From a virus, in IMG/VR virus record IMGVR_UViG_3300047321_000126, positions 1 through 48,260 of that record: a stretch of DNA of 48,260 bases, one strand, 5' to 3'. The notes beneath the pieces were generated by a model. That model had not been told where the DNA came from and ran no database searches. It saw only the letters and a program-made list of their open reading frames with translations. Position numbers and translations under genes: made by a program. Below, one piece after another: positions 24,892 through 33,523 of this stretch (the stretch's first letter is position 1; each line of letters begins with the position of its first letter).

Positions 24892-25265
24892 GCCGGCCGC
24901 CATGGGTACGTAGAGATCCGGGTCTCCACCGGGGCGATGTCCAGCATCCCGGCGCCTGACGCCTTGCCCACCGCGCGACGCAGCCGACGAACCTCGTCGT
25001 CAGACAGCACCACGCCGGTCTGCGCGTCGGTGTAGCTCACGAGCATGCCGCCCGCTTGCTCAGACCGGACGCCCTGCGGGTTGGTGAGGATCCGGGCAGC
25101 AACCGCAAGTGCTACCGCCCGGATGCCGCGCTGAGGCGGCTCGGTGATCCGGTCCCCCACCTCACCAAGGATGGCGTCCTCCGCCAGGTCGTGTGCCAGT
25201 TGAGCGCGCTCGTCCGTCAGAGGGATGCCCAGCAGGGTGCGGAGATCAGCTGTCAGAAACAGCAT
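24888..25265 (-). CDS. Head-tail adaptor (gp6/gp15-like)
   Basis: 125 residues from ATG 25265. Helical: DLRTLLGIPLTDERAQLAHDLAEDAILGEVG, then GIRAVALAVAARILTNPQGVRSEQAG, a motif common in head-tail adaptors. It attaches to the portal; the order capsid, adaptor, stopper, gp10-like, terminator is standard. Confidence 0.8.
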   Translation of the reverse strand: MLFLTADLRTLLGIPLTDERAQLAHDLAEDAILGEVGDRITEPPQRGIRAVALAVAARILTNPQGVRSEQAGGMLVSYTDAQTGVVLSDDEVRRLRRAVGKASGAGMLDIAPVETRISTYPWRPA

Positions 25266-25491
25266 CGCCGCCCGCCTTCCGTCGCGCCGGAGCGCGCTTG
25301 GCCGGGGCTGCCTTCTTCGCAGCCGGCTTCGGAGCGGGCTCCGTAAGTCGACTTGCGGAGGGCGGCTCCAGCCACGCCTTCGAGTTGGTGATGAGTGCCT
25401 GTGCCCACTCCGGGACCTCGTCCGCGGGGCCGAACACGTGGCTCACGCCCGCGGAGTCCGTCACGTGGACGTTCGTCTTCAGGGTTGCCAT
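25246..25491 (-). CDS. Small head-associated protein with Lys/Ala tail
   Basis: 81 residues from ATG 25491. N-terminal half VHVTDSAGVSHVFGPADEVPEWAQALIT is of the kind found directly after capsid genes in actinophages; the C-terminus is KPAAKKAAPAKRAPARRKAG, basic and disordered. Contains palindrome copy 4 in a different frame (read as SASRLT, not RKSTHG). Possibly a minor head or DNA-binding protein. Confidence 0.65.
   Translation of the reverse strand: MATLKTNVHVTDSAGVSHVFGPADEVPEWAQALITNSKAWLEPPSASRLTEPAPKPAAKKAAPAKRAPARRKAGGDAVSDS
25339..25360. repeat. Dispersed palindrome, copy 4 (inside a coding region)
   Basis: CTCCGTAAGTCGACTTGCGG at its core. The only copy in the structural region, and in another reading frame than the copies at gene ends, so the DNA and not the peptide is conserved. 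Confidence 0.8.
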
Positions 25492-25514
25492 GCGTGAATG
25501 CCTCGCGATCAATG

Positions 25515-26531
25515 TCAGAGAACGTCGGCGACGAAGGTCAGGTCTGGGGCCGCCATGACAGGAAGGGCGATGGCAGTCGCGCGGGTCCACACAGTCTGCG
25601 GGTCCTCCGTCTTGTAGCCACCGACCGCCACGCCCGCAGCGTCGCCAGCCAGGCCGTACCGCGGGTCGTCGGCCTCCACAGGGACGCCCCACAGGGTCTG
25701 ACCCACAGCGTCGCCGAACTCCGGCAGGAAGAGGATCTTGTCCACGGGAGTGACTCGCGTCGCAACGCCGTTCACGGACACCTGCGCGTCGTAGATGACG
25801 ACCGGTGGGATGTCGAAGTCGGCCAGCACAGTGTTCAGGCCGTCCCGCGTGAGGACGGTCGGAGGGTTCTGCGTGTTCGCCAGCTTCGTCAGGCCGACGT
25901 TACGCCGAAGGGCGTTGTAGATCGTCCGGGACATCAGGGTGTACGCCGGCAGTCGACCGTTGGTGTTGTTGTAGGTGTCGAGCCAGGACGACAGGTCGCC
26001 ATACGCGTCAGCGGTGGCAAAGGTGCTCCACACGGTGGAAGCCGTCACGGAGTGTGCGGCGTTGCGGCCGAAGTCGACGCCGGCCTGAACACCGTTCTCG
26101 TTCAGGTTGACGCTGCCGTTGAAGAGCGCCTCACCGCGCGCCAGCTCCATACGGGCTTCGATCTGGCGGGCGAGTCGCACGCCGTCGTCCAGCATGGCGT
26201 CACGGATCTCGGCGCTCTGAGTGTCCACGTTCCGGCGCTTGATGCGCTCGTACTCGCCGACCGGGATCTTCCGCGAGATGGGCGGCAGTTCGCCAGACAC
26301 TCGCGCGCCGCCGGGCCGGACACCGACGTCAGACGATGCATCGAAGCCACGGAACACAGCAGCCTCGGTGAGGCCGCCACCTCCGCGGGTGAAGCGGTAG
26401 GAGAGATCGTTGATGGTGCGGTTCGGGAGCCAGCGGTCAAGCGTGAGCTGATTCTCGTCGCGGTCGGCCAGGGCCGCGCGGGCGTACCCGGTCAGTTCCG
26501 CCGGGGTCGCGAACTCGTCAATGAGCTGCAT
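25515..26531 (-). CDS. Major capsid protein (lambda gpE-type)
   Basis: 338 residues from ATG 26531. MQLIDEFATPAELTGYARAAL, DRWLPNRTINDLSYRF and SGELPPISRKIPVGEYERI, followed by a long helix EARMELARGEALFNGSV, match the major capsid protein E family (HK97 fold). C-terminal VWTRATAIALPVM is also typical. Forms the icosahedral shell with the decoration protein encoded upstream. Confidence 0.9.
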   Translation of the reverse strand: MQLIDEFATPAELTGYARAALADRDENQLTLDRWLPNRTINDLSYRFTRGGGGLTEAAVFRGFDASSDVGVRPGGARVSGELPPISRKIPVGEYERIKRRNVDTQSAEIRDAMLDDGVRLARQIEARMELARGEALFNGSVNLNENGVQAGVDFGRNAAHSVTASTVWSTFATADAYGDLSSWLDTYNNTNGRLPAYTLMSRTIYNALRRNVGLTKLANTQNPPTVLTRDGLNTVLADFDIPPVVIYDAQVSVNGVATRVTPVDKILFLPEFGDAVGQTLWGVPVEADDPRYGLAGDAAGVAVGGYKTEDPQTVWTRATAIALPVMAAPDLTFVADVL

Positions 26532-26549
26532 AGTTGGTTGTTACCTCTC

Positions 26550-26948
26550 TCAGACGAAGATGACGCGGGAGGCCAGGTCGGTCTTCCCTGCGGCGTCGAC
26601 GGCGACGGGGAGCTTGGACTCCTTGACGGCGCAGTGGACGAGCATCGAGCCGACCGCGCTGGACAGGGTGGCGCCCCGACGGGTCACGACCTCCACGCCC
26701 GTGAAGAGGAAGCCCACGAGGGTCTGACGGCCATCGGTCTTGGTGTCGTCGTACAGGCCGTACTTCTGGGAAGCGGTGATCTTCCCCAGCGGGATGCCGC
26801 TCTTGATGTAGCCGTCCGGGTAGTGGGTGCCGGCGGTGAACGTGGAGACATCGAGAGTCACGCTCGGCGCGATGTCGGTGCCGTGGTCGCTGGCGAGCCA
26901 GTCCCGCCGGTCCTGAGAGAAGCTCTCAGTGATGAGTCCGAGATTCAT
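26550..26948 (-). CDS. Head decoration protein
   Basis: 132 residues from ATG 26948 (AGGAGGATCC upstream). SDHGTDIAPSVTLDVSTFTAGTHYPDGYIKSGIPLGKI and YDDTKTDGRQTLVGFLFTGVEV match lambda gpD-like decoration proteins. Trimerises on the capsid surface. Confidence 0.85.
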   Translation of the reverse strand: MNLGLITESFSQDRRDWLASDHGTDIAPSVTLDVSTFTAGTHYPDGYIKSGIPLGKITASQKYGLYDDTKTDGRQTLVGFLFTGVEVVTRRGATLSSAVGSMLVHCAVKESKLPVAVDAAGKTDLASRVIFV

Positions 26949-26970
26949 GGATCCTCCTGTGAGGGATAGG

Positions 26971-27627
26971 TCAGTTCTTGCCGTGACGCTGGCGATACAG
27001 GTCCGCGCCGGTAGCGGTGGTGCGGGTGTTGCCGCCTACGTCGCCCCCACGGTCGCCGCCTGCGCGGGGTGGAGGCGGAGGGGTGCCGAGGGTTGAGGGC
27101 GCGAAGTCCTTCAGTAGGTCGTCTGCGTCGGTCTCCAGCTCCTCCTTCGTGGAGCCCTGGAGTCGCTTGGCCTGCGCAGGCGTGAGGCCCTTCTCAGCAG
27201 CTACGGTGATCCGCAGCGCGTCCGCGCGTGCCTCGTCCCGCTCGCGTTCAGCGGTGAGTCGGGCGGTCTCCGCGGCTTCCTTCTCTGCCTGGAGCCGCTC
27301 AGCGTCGGTGAGGTCAGCAGCCTTGCGTGTGGCGAGCTCCGCCTCAGCCGCGCGCAGGCGCTCCAGCTCCGCAGCGTCAGGCGCAGCCTTCGCGGCCGTC
27401 TCGTGCTTACGGGCGTGGTGCTTCCAGTACGCCACCTGATGTTCGGTACTCATCTCCGCAGTGGGAGTGTTGTCCGGGTAGCCGTGCTCGTTGACGGCCG
27501 GCTTCACGCCATCGTCAACAGTGCCGTCGCCACCACCGATGAACCGGATCGGGCGACCATCCTTGCGGTAGCCCATGATGGTCTGCGGAGCGTGGGAGAG
27601 CGCGAGGGAGTGCCGAAGGTTGCGCAT
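26971..27627 (-). CDS. Scaffolding protein
   Basis: 218 residues from ATG 27627; AGGGG upstream. Long charged helical region (about 70-170, ELERLRAAEAELATRKAADL and on), Pro/Gly-rich patch (TPPPPPRAGGDRGGDVGG) and a short basic C-terminus DLYRQRHGKN, the classic scaffold build. Directly precedes decoration and capsid genes. Confidence 0.8.
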   Translation of the reverse strand: MRNLRHSLALSHAPQTIMGYRKDGRPIRFIGGGDGTVDDGVKPAVNEHGYPDNTPTAEMSTEHQVAYWKHHARKHETAAKAAPDAAELERLRAAEAELATRKAADLTDAERLQAEKEAAETARLTAERERDEARADALRITVAAEKGLTPAQAKRLQGSTKEELETDADDLLKDFAPSTLGTPPPPPRAGGDRGGDVGGNTRTTATGADLYRQRHGKN

Positions 27628-27667
27628 GGTGGTTCCCCTGTCGGGAGTCGTCAGCCCGTGGCGGGCG

Positions 27668-28474
27668 TCAGGTCGGAAGGTGGATGTCGTCGGGGCCCGA
27701 GAATCGCTGTCCGCGATACCCGAGGACCGGACCAATCTCGCCGTGGGCGTTGGCGATGATGATCTTTCGGTAGTCGACCGCTCGTCCTCCACGGTCCGAC
27801 TTGCCAAGCGCCTCTTCGACTAGGTCGTGGATGCGCTCTAGCTTCTCTTCGTCGATGACCTGGCCCGGATCCTCGTCGGCCGTCACCAGCTTCACGAGGC
27901 AGTCACAGCCCGGATGGATTGGCGCCAGGTCGCGCTTCCGGTAGCGCTGCGTGGACGCGATCATGCAGAGCGCGCAGTCGTACTCGCCCTGCAGCTCACG
28001 GACCGTGTACTGAAAGCGCGGCATGTCGTCGCCAACTTCGCGCACCGTGTGCGTGCGGGACAGCTGAAGATCAGTCTTCGCGAGCGTCTCCAGGCGGTGC
28101 GCTCCGCGGTCCAGGGCGACGTCAAAGGGGACGTCGTTCTCCAGGGCAGCCCACACGTCCTTGAATGGGCGCCGGTAGACCTCTTCGGGGTCGACGTCGC
28201 GTAGCGCACGTCCGGTCACCTTGTCGAAGTCGAGGTCTACTCGGGTGCCTCCGCCGATATCGCGGTAGGTCTGCTCCAGGTAGGTCGTCGTGAGCGCGGC
28301 TATCTGTCGTTCTCCCGCAAGCAGCACGGGAAGGGCTGTCCGCTGAAACCGCCGGACGTCGGAGGAGCGCCAGGAGCCCAGATCAGTCCAGGACCGGCCA
28401 ACGCGTCCAAGGACGCTTGCCCACACGCCGCTGACGGCCGTTCCGTACTGCCGGTCAAGCCGCGTCAGGGACAT
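27668..28474 (-). CDS. Head morphogenesis (MuF-like) protein
   Basis: 268 residues from ATG 28474 (GTG 28480 also possible), overlapping the portal gene by 20 nt. LQLSRTHTVREVGDDMPRFQ and the metal-site-like CALCMIASTQRY ... IHPGCDCLV (about 163-190) match the C-terminal core of phage Mu F-like minor head proteins. Probably ejected or portal-bound during capsid maturation. Confidence 0.75.
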   Translation of the reverse strand: MSLTRLDRQYGTAVSGVWASVLGRVGRSWTDLGSWRSSDVRRFQRTALPVLLAGERQIAALTTTYLEQTYRDIGGGTRVDLDFDKVTGRALRDVDPEEVYRRPFKDVWAALENDVPFDVALDRGAHRLETLAKTDLQLSRTHTVREVGDDMPRFQYTVRELQGEYDCALCMIASTQRYRKRDLAPIHPGCDCLVKLVTADEDPGQVIDEEKLERIHDLVEEALGKSDRGGRAVDYRKIIIANAHGEIGPVLGYRGQRFSGPDDIHLPT

Positions 28475-29975
28475 TGTCACGCCCGATCATGGTCGGCTCG
28501 TTCTGTGGCTGCTTCGCGTCGCGCTTGGCCTGAAGGGACGAGGGCTGGGGATCGGTGGCCGGCGTTGCGTTGAGTGCGTCTGCCGCTCGGTCGATCTCCA
28601 TGCGCGCGATCTGTGCGGGCGTGTATCCCATGTCCTCCATGCGCTGACGCCACGGGACGCCGGCCGAAGCCTTCTTCACGGCTGCATCAGCCAGTTCGGA
28701 GATGGTCCGCGACTCCGGGTCACGCCAGATGGTCTCAGCGCTCCAGGCGGTCGCGCGGGTCTCGTCGCCGGCGACCTTGAAGGCCAGGCGCATGACGTTT
28801 TCCCACGACTCTCCGAAGGTGCGCTGACGGTCGCGAACCTTGCTGATGAGGCCGGTCTCCGCAGCCTTCAGAGCGTCGCCGCTCACGTTGACGACGGCGC
28901 CGATCAGGTAATGCGGAGGCGTCCGCGAGATGGCGGCCAGATCCTGAACAGCAGCCTCTACGGCACGGACGTACGGGACAAGGTCCGTCGCGGAGAACTC
29001 GCCGAACTTCACGTCGGGGTTGTCCGTCGTCCAGAGCTTGCGAATGTCCAGCTGGAAGGGCTGAATCGCTGCACCCGTGAGCGGGTCCTCGTCGACCTCC
29101 AGGCCGGCGGCGTACCGCTGACGGAAGGCTCCGTACTTCATGGCGGCAATCAGGTTGATAAGCGACAGGTTGATCCGGTTCTGGATCGACAGAACGTCCT
29201 CATGCTCCGCGAATCCCTCCGGCCGACGGTTGCGCCGGTTGATGAAGGGAACGAGCGGAACCATTCCCAGCTCGTTCTTCCGGTAGCCGTCAGGCTGCGT
29301 CGGGAGCGCCAGGGCATCCCATCCGCGGAGTTCAGCCGCGCGGCCGGAGAAGGTCGGGGACGCTGTCTTCGTGGTGAACTCATGGACCTCTGACGGAGTC
29401 CAGAGCGTCGCCCGGGTGTTGCCGGTCCAGTCGTCACGCCAGAGTTTCAGGCCGGCTGCCAGCTTTCGGCGGTTGCCTTGCTCGTGCTCCACGGCCACCT
29501 GTGTGGGTGTCTCGTGGGTTAGCACCGGACGGCCGTCGTCGCCCTTTTCAACGAGGACGAACGCCCGTCGCTGCGACATGGCGCCGTAGTGGACGAGAGC
29601 TGAATCCGCGTCCATTGAGTTCTCTTGCCAGATCCTATTGGCCTCCTTGTCGGAGACCTTCGCGCCGTCGGACGACTTGCTGTCCGGGTCGTCGAAGCGG
29701 AAACCGTCGACGCCCAGCCGCTCGCCTGGCGAGTCGATGACGAGAGACAGCCAGTTAGTGCGGGCGTCCCGCATCCACTCTGCGATTTCCTTCGGGTCAA
29801 CGCCAGGGACGTGGGGCAGCTTTGGCTTGCCCTCTGCGGCCTTGCGCAGTGAAGTCAGCCCTGGGGTTACCTCTCCGTCGACGTCGCGCGAGTCGTCACG
29901 CTCGTCCAGGAGCTTTTTGCCGAGACGCTGAAGCCACCACCCAGGAGACTCCACCTTCGTGACGTCGATAGGCAC
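28455..29975 (-). CDS. Portal protein (SPP1 gp6-like)
   Basis: 506 residues from GTG 29975 (GGAGG eight bases upstream). WWLQRLGKKLLDE, IDSPGERLGVDGFR, GMVPLVPFINRR, DVLSIQNRINLSLINLIAAMKYGAFRQRY and SRTPPHYLIG(A)VVNVSGDALKAAE are standard SPP1-type portal motifs. Dodecameric ring for DNA entry and tail attachment. Between terminase and MuF-like protein. Confidence 0.9.
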   Translation of the reverse strand: MPIDVTKVESPGWWLQRLGKKLLDERDDSRDVDGEVTPGLTSLRKAAEGKPKLPHVPGVDPKEIAEWMRDARTNWLSLVIDSPGERLGVDGFRFDDPDSKSSDGAKVSDKEANRIWQENSMDADSALVHYGAMSQRRAFVLVEKGDDGRPVLTHETPTQVAVEHEQGNRRKLAAGLKLWRDDWTGNTRATLWTPSEVHEFTTKTASPTFSGRAAELRGWDALALPTQPDGYRKNELGMVPLVPFINRRNRRPEGFAEHEDVLSIQNRINLSLINLIAAMKYGAFRQRYAAGLEVDEDPLTGAAIQPFQLDIRKLWTTDNPDVKFGEFSATDLVPYVRAVEAAVQDLAAISRTPPHYLIGAVVNVSGDALKAAETGLISKVRDRQRTFGESWENVMRLAFKVAGDETRATAWSAETIWRDPESRTISELADAAVKKASAGVPWRQRMEDMGYTPAQIARMEIDRAADALNATPATDPQPSSLQAKRDAKQPQNEPTMIGRDNVPDAA

Positions 29976-29987
29976 TAGTGGACCTCC

Positions 29988-31700
29988 TTAGAAGGCGACG
30001 AGGCGGCCAGTCCGCTTCTTTCGCTTGGTGATTCCTGCAGCGACGGCGTCAGCGCGGCACTCGTAGGCGAGCGTGGCGGACATGGCGGCGTCGATCTTCT
30101 TCGGGCTTTTCGGATGTTCCTTGCCGATGCCGATGTGGTTGCGGCCCATGGGGCGGCGTTTGGCGCTGACGACGTGGCGCGAGAGCGTGGCGCCCATCCG
30201 GGCATACGCAGCGTCGTTGTCGTCAGCCTTGTCGGCGCCAGCCCATGAGAGACCCTTGTCGTCAACGGCCTCTGTGAATCGGTTGAGCGCTTGCTCCATG
30301 GCTGTCGGGCGGTTGGTCCACCACTCCAGCGGACGGGCCTGTGTGGCACGTACCTGGAGGTCGTCACCGTGATCCCGGGTCCAGGCGTCCACGTAGTCCT
30401 GCCAGTGCGGCGGGTCGCAGTAGAAGCCACAGACCTCGTAGCGCTCGAAGGCGCGGCCGACGGCGTTGTCTACCGACTCGCGGTCGACTTGCCAGCCTTC
30501 ACCTTCGGGGCCTTCGGGCTTCTCCCAGACACCGAGCAACTGCAGATGACCGTCCGAGACGCGGCAGGCTGTAAGCGCCGTGGCGTCGTCGCGAATGGAT
30601 CCGTCGAAGCCCAGCGTGATCAGTTCGCCGTCAGCTATTTCCTCGTCGCGCCGGCAGAGCTGCCAGGCGTCAGGGTCCATCCACGCATCGGAGGAGGACG
30701 TCCGGCTGTTGAGGAAGTAGCGCTTTCCGTCGGCAGAGTCGTTACGCAGGTCGTAGAAGTCGTCGACGAGCGTGTCCAGGTCCATCCACTCCATGGCGTC
30801 GCCGTAGGAGTCGAGCAGAGCGGCCCGGAGTTCGTCTTCGTTCTTCAGGTCCTTACAGACGCCGTACCGGTGGTCGTACATGAGACGCGCGCGACCACGC
30901 TTTTTGCGCCCCTCACGGATCGCTTCAGCCTCTTCGTAGGTGCGTTCCGCGACGCTGTCTTGCCCCGGGGCGAACATCGTGGTCGTTTCGAGATACCACG
31001 TCTGCGCGCCCTTCTTCCGCTTGCGGAGGTTTCGGGTAACGGTCGCGTACATGCGCCGAAGTTCAGGCGTGTTGTACAGGTGGGTTTCGTCGAAGCAGAC
31101 CCATGTTTCCTTACCGCCGTCCTTCGACGAGCTGGAGGCAGTTGACGGTGTGATCTCTCCGCCGTCGGGAAGGTTGATCTTCGTCAGTCCCGGGTCGACG
31201 CCAGGGACCGCGGACAGGAGTGACGCCTCGTCGGTCAGGTTGAAATAGATGGTGTCGTACACATTGCCGGTCTGGCCTTCCTCCGTCGCCATGATTCGGA
31301 GGTAAGGGACCTTGACCGGGCGACCCATCGGCTCGCCGGGCTCGTAGACGTACTCAAAGCCCAGCCCCCACGGGTCGCGGTAGACCTCACCGCCTTCAGC
31401 CCAGCCGGTGAACCGGGACGGGCCGAACGCTTCGAAGAGGCCGATGCGCGCGCCAAGTCCGCTCTTGTCGCAGCCCTTCGGGCGGGAGAAGAACGCAGAG
31501 TCGTAGAGCATGCGGCCGGTATCGTCGTCCAGCGCGTAGCAGTCGACGACAAAGCCTGTGTACTCGTCTCCGTGGCGTACCGGCTCGCCCTGGACGTCGC
31601 CAGGACCGTGCACCACGAAGTACTCCATCCATGCGACCGAGAGCCAGCCCAGAGAGCGGGATCGGTCGTGACCGGGGGCGCGCACGATGTCGTGCGGCAT
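29988..31700 (-). CDS. terL: Terminase large subunit
   Basis: 570 residues from ATG 31700. ATPase: Walker A SRPKGCDKSG (72-81, K79), Walker B WVCFDETH (D204, E205). Nuclease: D366 in LGFDGS and D429 in YCDPPHW. Packages DNA into procapsids through the portal. The HNH gene nearby (33523-33828) fits the HK97-like cos-type packaging partnership known from other phages. Confidence 0.9.
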   Translation of the reverse strand: MPHDIVRAPGHDRSRSLGWLSVAWMEYFVVHGPGDVQGEPVRHGDEYTGFVVDCYALDDDTGRMLYDSAFFSRPKGCDKSGLGARIGLFEAFGPSRFTGWAEGGEVYRDPWGLGFEYVYEPGEPMGRPVKVPYLRIMATEEGQTGNVYDTIYFNLTDEASLLSAVPGVDPGLTKINLPDGGEITPSTASSSSKDGGKETWVCFDETHLYNTPELRRMYATVTRNLRKRKKGAQTWYLETTTMFAPGQDSVAERTYEEAEAIREGRKKRGRARLMYDHRYGVCKDLKNEDELRAALLDSYGDAMEWMDLDTLVDDFYDLRNDSADGKRYFLNSRTSSSDAWMDPDAWQLCRRDEEIADGELITLGFDGSIRDDATALTACRVSDGHLQLLGVWEKPEGPEGEGWQVDRESVDNAVGRAFERYEVCGFYCDPPHWQDYVDAWTRDHGDDLQVRATQARPLEWWTNRPTAMEQALNRFTEAVDDKGLSWAGADKADDNDAAYARMGATLSRHVVSAKRRPMGRNHIGIGKEHPKSPKKIDAAMSATLAYECRADAVAAGITKRKKRTGRLVAF

Positions 31701-31708
31701 CCGGCCTC

Positions 31709-32173
31709 CTAGCCTGTGAGGCGGTCTCGTCGGGAGCGGATGTCACTCACGTTGGCGGGGCTCTGTGCGGGCGCCTGACGGGCTGGCATGGGGTCGTCGA
31801 CCTTGAGCTTCAGGCGAGCCCTGTCCTCCGGCGTAGCGCCGAATTTGGCCGCTCTGAGGCGGACTTCAGCGGCTAGCGTCCACTGGCCCTTGTCCCACAT
31901 CGAGTGATGCATAAGGGCGGTGTCGATCAAGAACGCCCAATCGGTATCCGTGAACGTCTGCGCCTGCGCGCTCTCGCGCCAGGTCTTCCACCACAGCAGC
32001 GTCATCGGGTGCCACTCGGTGAGTTCACCGGTCTTCGTGTTGACGCCTAGGACGCCCTCCGGCAGCTCAGGACCGCGGAGTTCGTCGTCAGGGGTGATGA
32101 CCGTTTCCGGTTCCGCGGCGTTGCGCCGGCGTCGCTTGGATGGGTCTTTGGGGGCTGGACCTCTTCCCGCCAC
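31709..32173 (-). CDS. Terminase small subunit (probable)
   Basis: 154 residues from GTG 32173 (GGGAGG upstream). Basic start GRGPAPKDPSKRRRRNA, then WHPMTLLWWKTWRESAQAQTFTDTDWAFLIDTALMHHSMW, a pattern seen in actinophage small terminases. Located 8 nt before terL. No canonical helix-turn-helix stands out. Confidence 0.75.
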   Translation of the reverse strand: MAGRGPAPKDPSKRRRRNAAEPETVITPDDELRGPELPEGVLGVNTKTGELTEWHPMTLLWWKTWRESAQAQTFTDTDWAFLIDTALMHHSMWDKGQWTLAAEVRLRAAKFGATPEDRARLKLKVDDPMPARQAPAQSPANVSDIRSRRDRLTG

Positions 32174-32220
32174 TTCGGTACCTCCCGGTTAGGAACGGCA
32201 GCGCCGTCCCATGTCGGGAG

Positions 32221-32817
32221 TTACGCCGTCAGCTTGGTAACCACCGCGGAGAGGTCCGCGAGGATCGACGGGGAAGAGCCATGTCGGCGTCCCGTCATTG
32301 CGATGTAGCGGCCGGTTCCGTAGATCTCCACGGCCGTGCCGTCGGGGCGTCGGATGCGCCGTCCATGGCGGACGTCAGCGCGACCCCAGATGTGCAGCCC
32401 GTCGCCGGACGGGGAAACCTCTACGTAGGTGGCTCCCGCGTCGCGAACGATGGCCGCAGCCCACGGGGCGAGCTGCCCGGTGAGCGCGTTCATGCAATGG
32501 TCCAGGTCGATACAGACCACGTCGTCGACGTCGGAGAGGACGAAGCCCAAACCGACGCCGGCCGTCGACTTCACGGCCTCTGTGTAGCTGCTCCACGTCC
32601 GCGGGTCGGTGCTCGACGCTGGCATGTCGCCAGTTGTCAGCGGGACCTTCGTCGCGGACCGTCGAACCCACCTGTCGCGGGTCGTCAGTTCGGTTGGCAG
32701 CGCGTTCGCCTTCAGTGCGCGGGATAGCGCCTTCCGGCAGCGAGGCGAGCAGGTGCGCGCGTGAGAGCGTGCCGTGATCGGCATCGGCTCCGGGCACATC
32801 TCGCAAGTTCGCTTCAT
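32221..32817 (-). CDS. Small archaeo-eukaryotic primase-polymerase (Prim-Pol) domain protein
   Basis: 198 residues from ATG 32817. N-terminal CEMC ... CSPRC (C5, C8, C23, C27) zinc site; CIDLDHC (D104, D106) as the catalytic acidic pair; SPSGDGLHIWGR (about 135-146) with the sHxH-like histidine, then EIYGTGRYIAMTG. These are the motifs of Prim-Pol domains found at the N-terminus of phage and plasmid replication proteins, here without a helicase. The strong promoter puts the start nearly at +1, so the mRNA is likely leaderless. Could prime replication or act in repair. Confidence 0.75.
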   Translation of the reverse strand: MKRTCEMCPEPMPITARSHARTCSPRCRKALSRALKANALPTELTTRDRWVRRSATKVPLTTGDMPASSTDPRTWSSYTEAVKSTAGVGLGFVLSDVDDVVCIDLDHCMNALTGQLAPWAAAIVRDAGATYVEVSPSGDGLHIWGRADVRHGRRIRRPDGTAVEIYGTGRYIAMTGRRHGSSPSILADLSAVVTKLTA

Positions 32818-32823
32818 GTCTCT

Positions 32824-32852
32824 ATCGTACTGGGGGCGTGTCACACTTTCAA
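32824..32852 (-). promoter_or_regulatory. Host-type promoter TTGAAA-N17-TACGAT
   Basis: -35 TTGAAA (32852-32847), 17 bp, -10 TACGAT (32829-32824), the vegetative sigma consensus of Streptomyces. Six bases separate the -10 from ATG 32817, so the mRNA should be leaderless. Confidence 0.75.
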
Positions 32853-33080
32853 GCCTCTCACCTGCGGCGATACGTCAGGGGATCAACGCCGGCGAGTCAC
32901 ACTTTGCGCCTCCCGTGGCCCTCAGATGCCCCTAGGACGCCCTGTGCGGGCGCCTGACGGCCTCCCATCCGGCTCGCTTCCGCAGCCCGATTCCAAGTCC
33001 CCAGACCCGTACAGACAGCGGACACCAGCACTCTTACGGTCTTCAAGGCGGGCCGGCGGGGGTCACCCCCCTGGGTTGGG
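32845..33080. other. Non-coding region; possible cos or packaging site
   Basis: About 235 nt with no convincing gene. Contains two AAAGTGTGAC-CGCC type repeats (about 32839-32848 and 32899-32907, minus strand) and a perfect GGGGGTCACCCCC palindrome (33058-33070). It lies between HNH-linked genes and terminase. A packaging site is inference only. Confidence 0.3.
33058..33070 (-). terminator. Perfect GGGGGTCACCCCC hairpin after the 33081 stop
   Basis: Five-bp arms with a 3 nt loop, ten bases downstream of the 33081-33338 stop; no U-tract, so a weak terminator at best. Confidence 0.3.
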
Positions 33081-33338
33081 CTAGTCGATCTTGGCCGTGA
33101 AGCCGGCGCGAGACTCGCGGCGATCACCGTCCGCGTGCTCTCCCCTGATCTCCAGGCGAGCCGGCACGAGCGTCAGCGTGATCGTTGTCAGCGTTCGATC
33201 TGACTTCGTTCCAACGTTGATCTTTGGTGCTCTTGCGAGACGACCAACATCGACACCGTTGACGCTCACACGCGTGACCATGAGTCCGTCCTCGCCCGTG
33301 TCCTCCGCCTCCTCCAGCACCACGTGTGCGCCACTCAT
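33081..33338 (-). CDS. Small beta-rich protein, unknown function
   Basis: 85 residues from ATG 33338 (ATGA overlap). HVVLEEAEDTGEDGLMVTRVSVNGVDVGRLARAPKI followed by alternating strands LTTITLTLVPARLEIRG. Not recognised; adjacent to the HNH gene and probably in the same transcript. Confidence 0.6.
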   Translation of the reverse strand: MSGAHVVLEEAEDTGEDGLMVTRVSVNGVDVGRLARAPKINVGTKSDRTLTTITLTLVPARLEIRGEHADGDRRESRAGFTAKID

Positions 33339-33523
33339 GGGCGCTCCTGTGCGATGCGTATGGTGCGCCCACACACGCACGTACCCACGCACGTGGTGGA
33401 TGGAGCACGGTAGTAGGCCACGATGTAGTCACCCCATGCTGTAGCACCCTCTGGCCATGGGCCCTCAGGTAGGCGTCCACCCTTGGCCCACCCACGCAGG
33501 CGGGTACGTATGCGCTCCACCAT
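33335..33523 (-). CDS. Small protein with CVCGR motif, unknown function
   Basis: 62 residues; start coupled to the HNH stop (TGATG). Basic N-terminus and Cys pair TCVGTCVCGRTIRI near the C-terminus. Not recognised. Confidence 0.55.
   Translation of the reverse strand: MVERIRTRLRGWAKGGRLPEGPWPEGATAWGDYIVAYYRAPSTTCVGTCVCGRTIRIAQERP

Noticed and set aside
25395-26969. 524-residue plus-strand ORF opposite capsid and decoration genes
   Set aside because: Antisense to two recognised structural genes; composition typical of a shadow frame.
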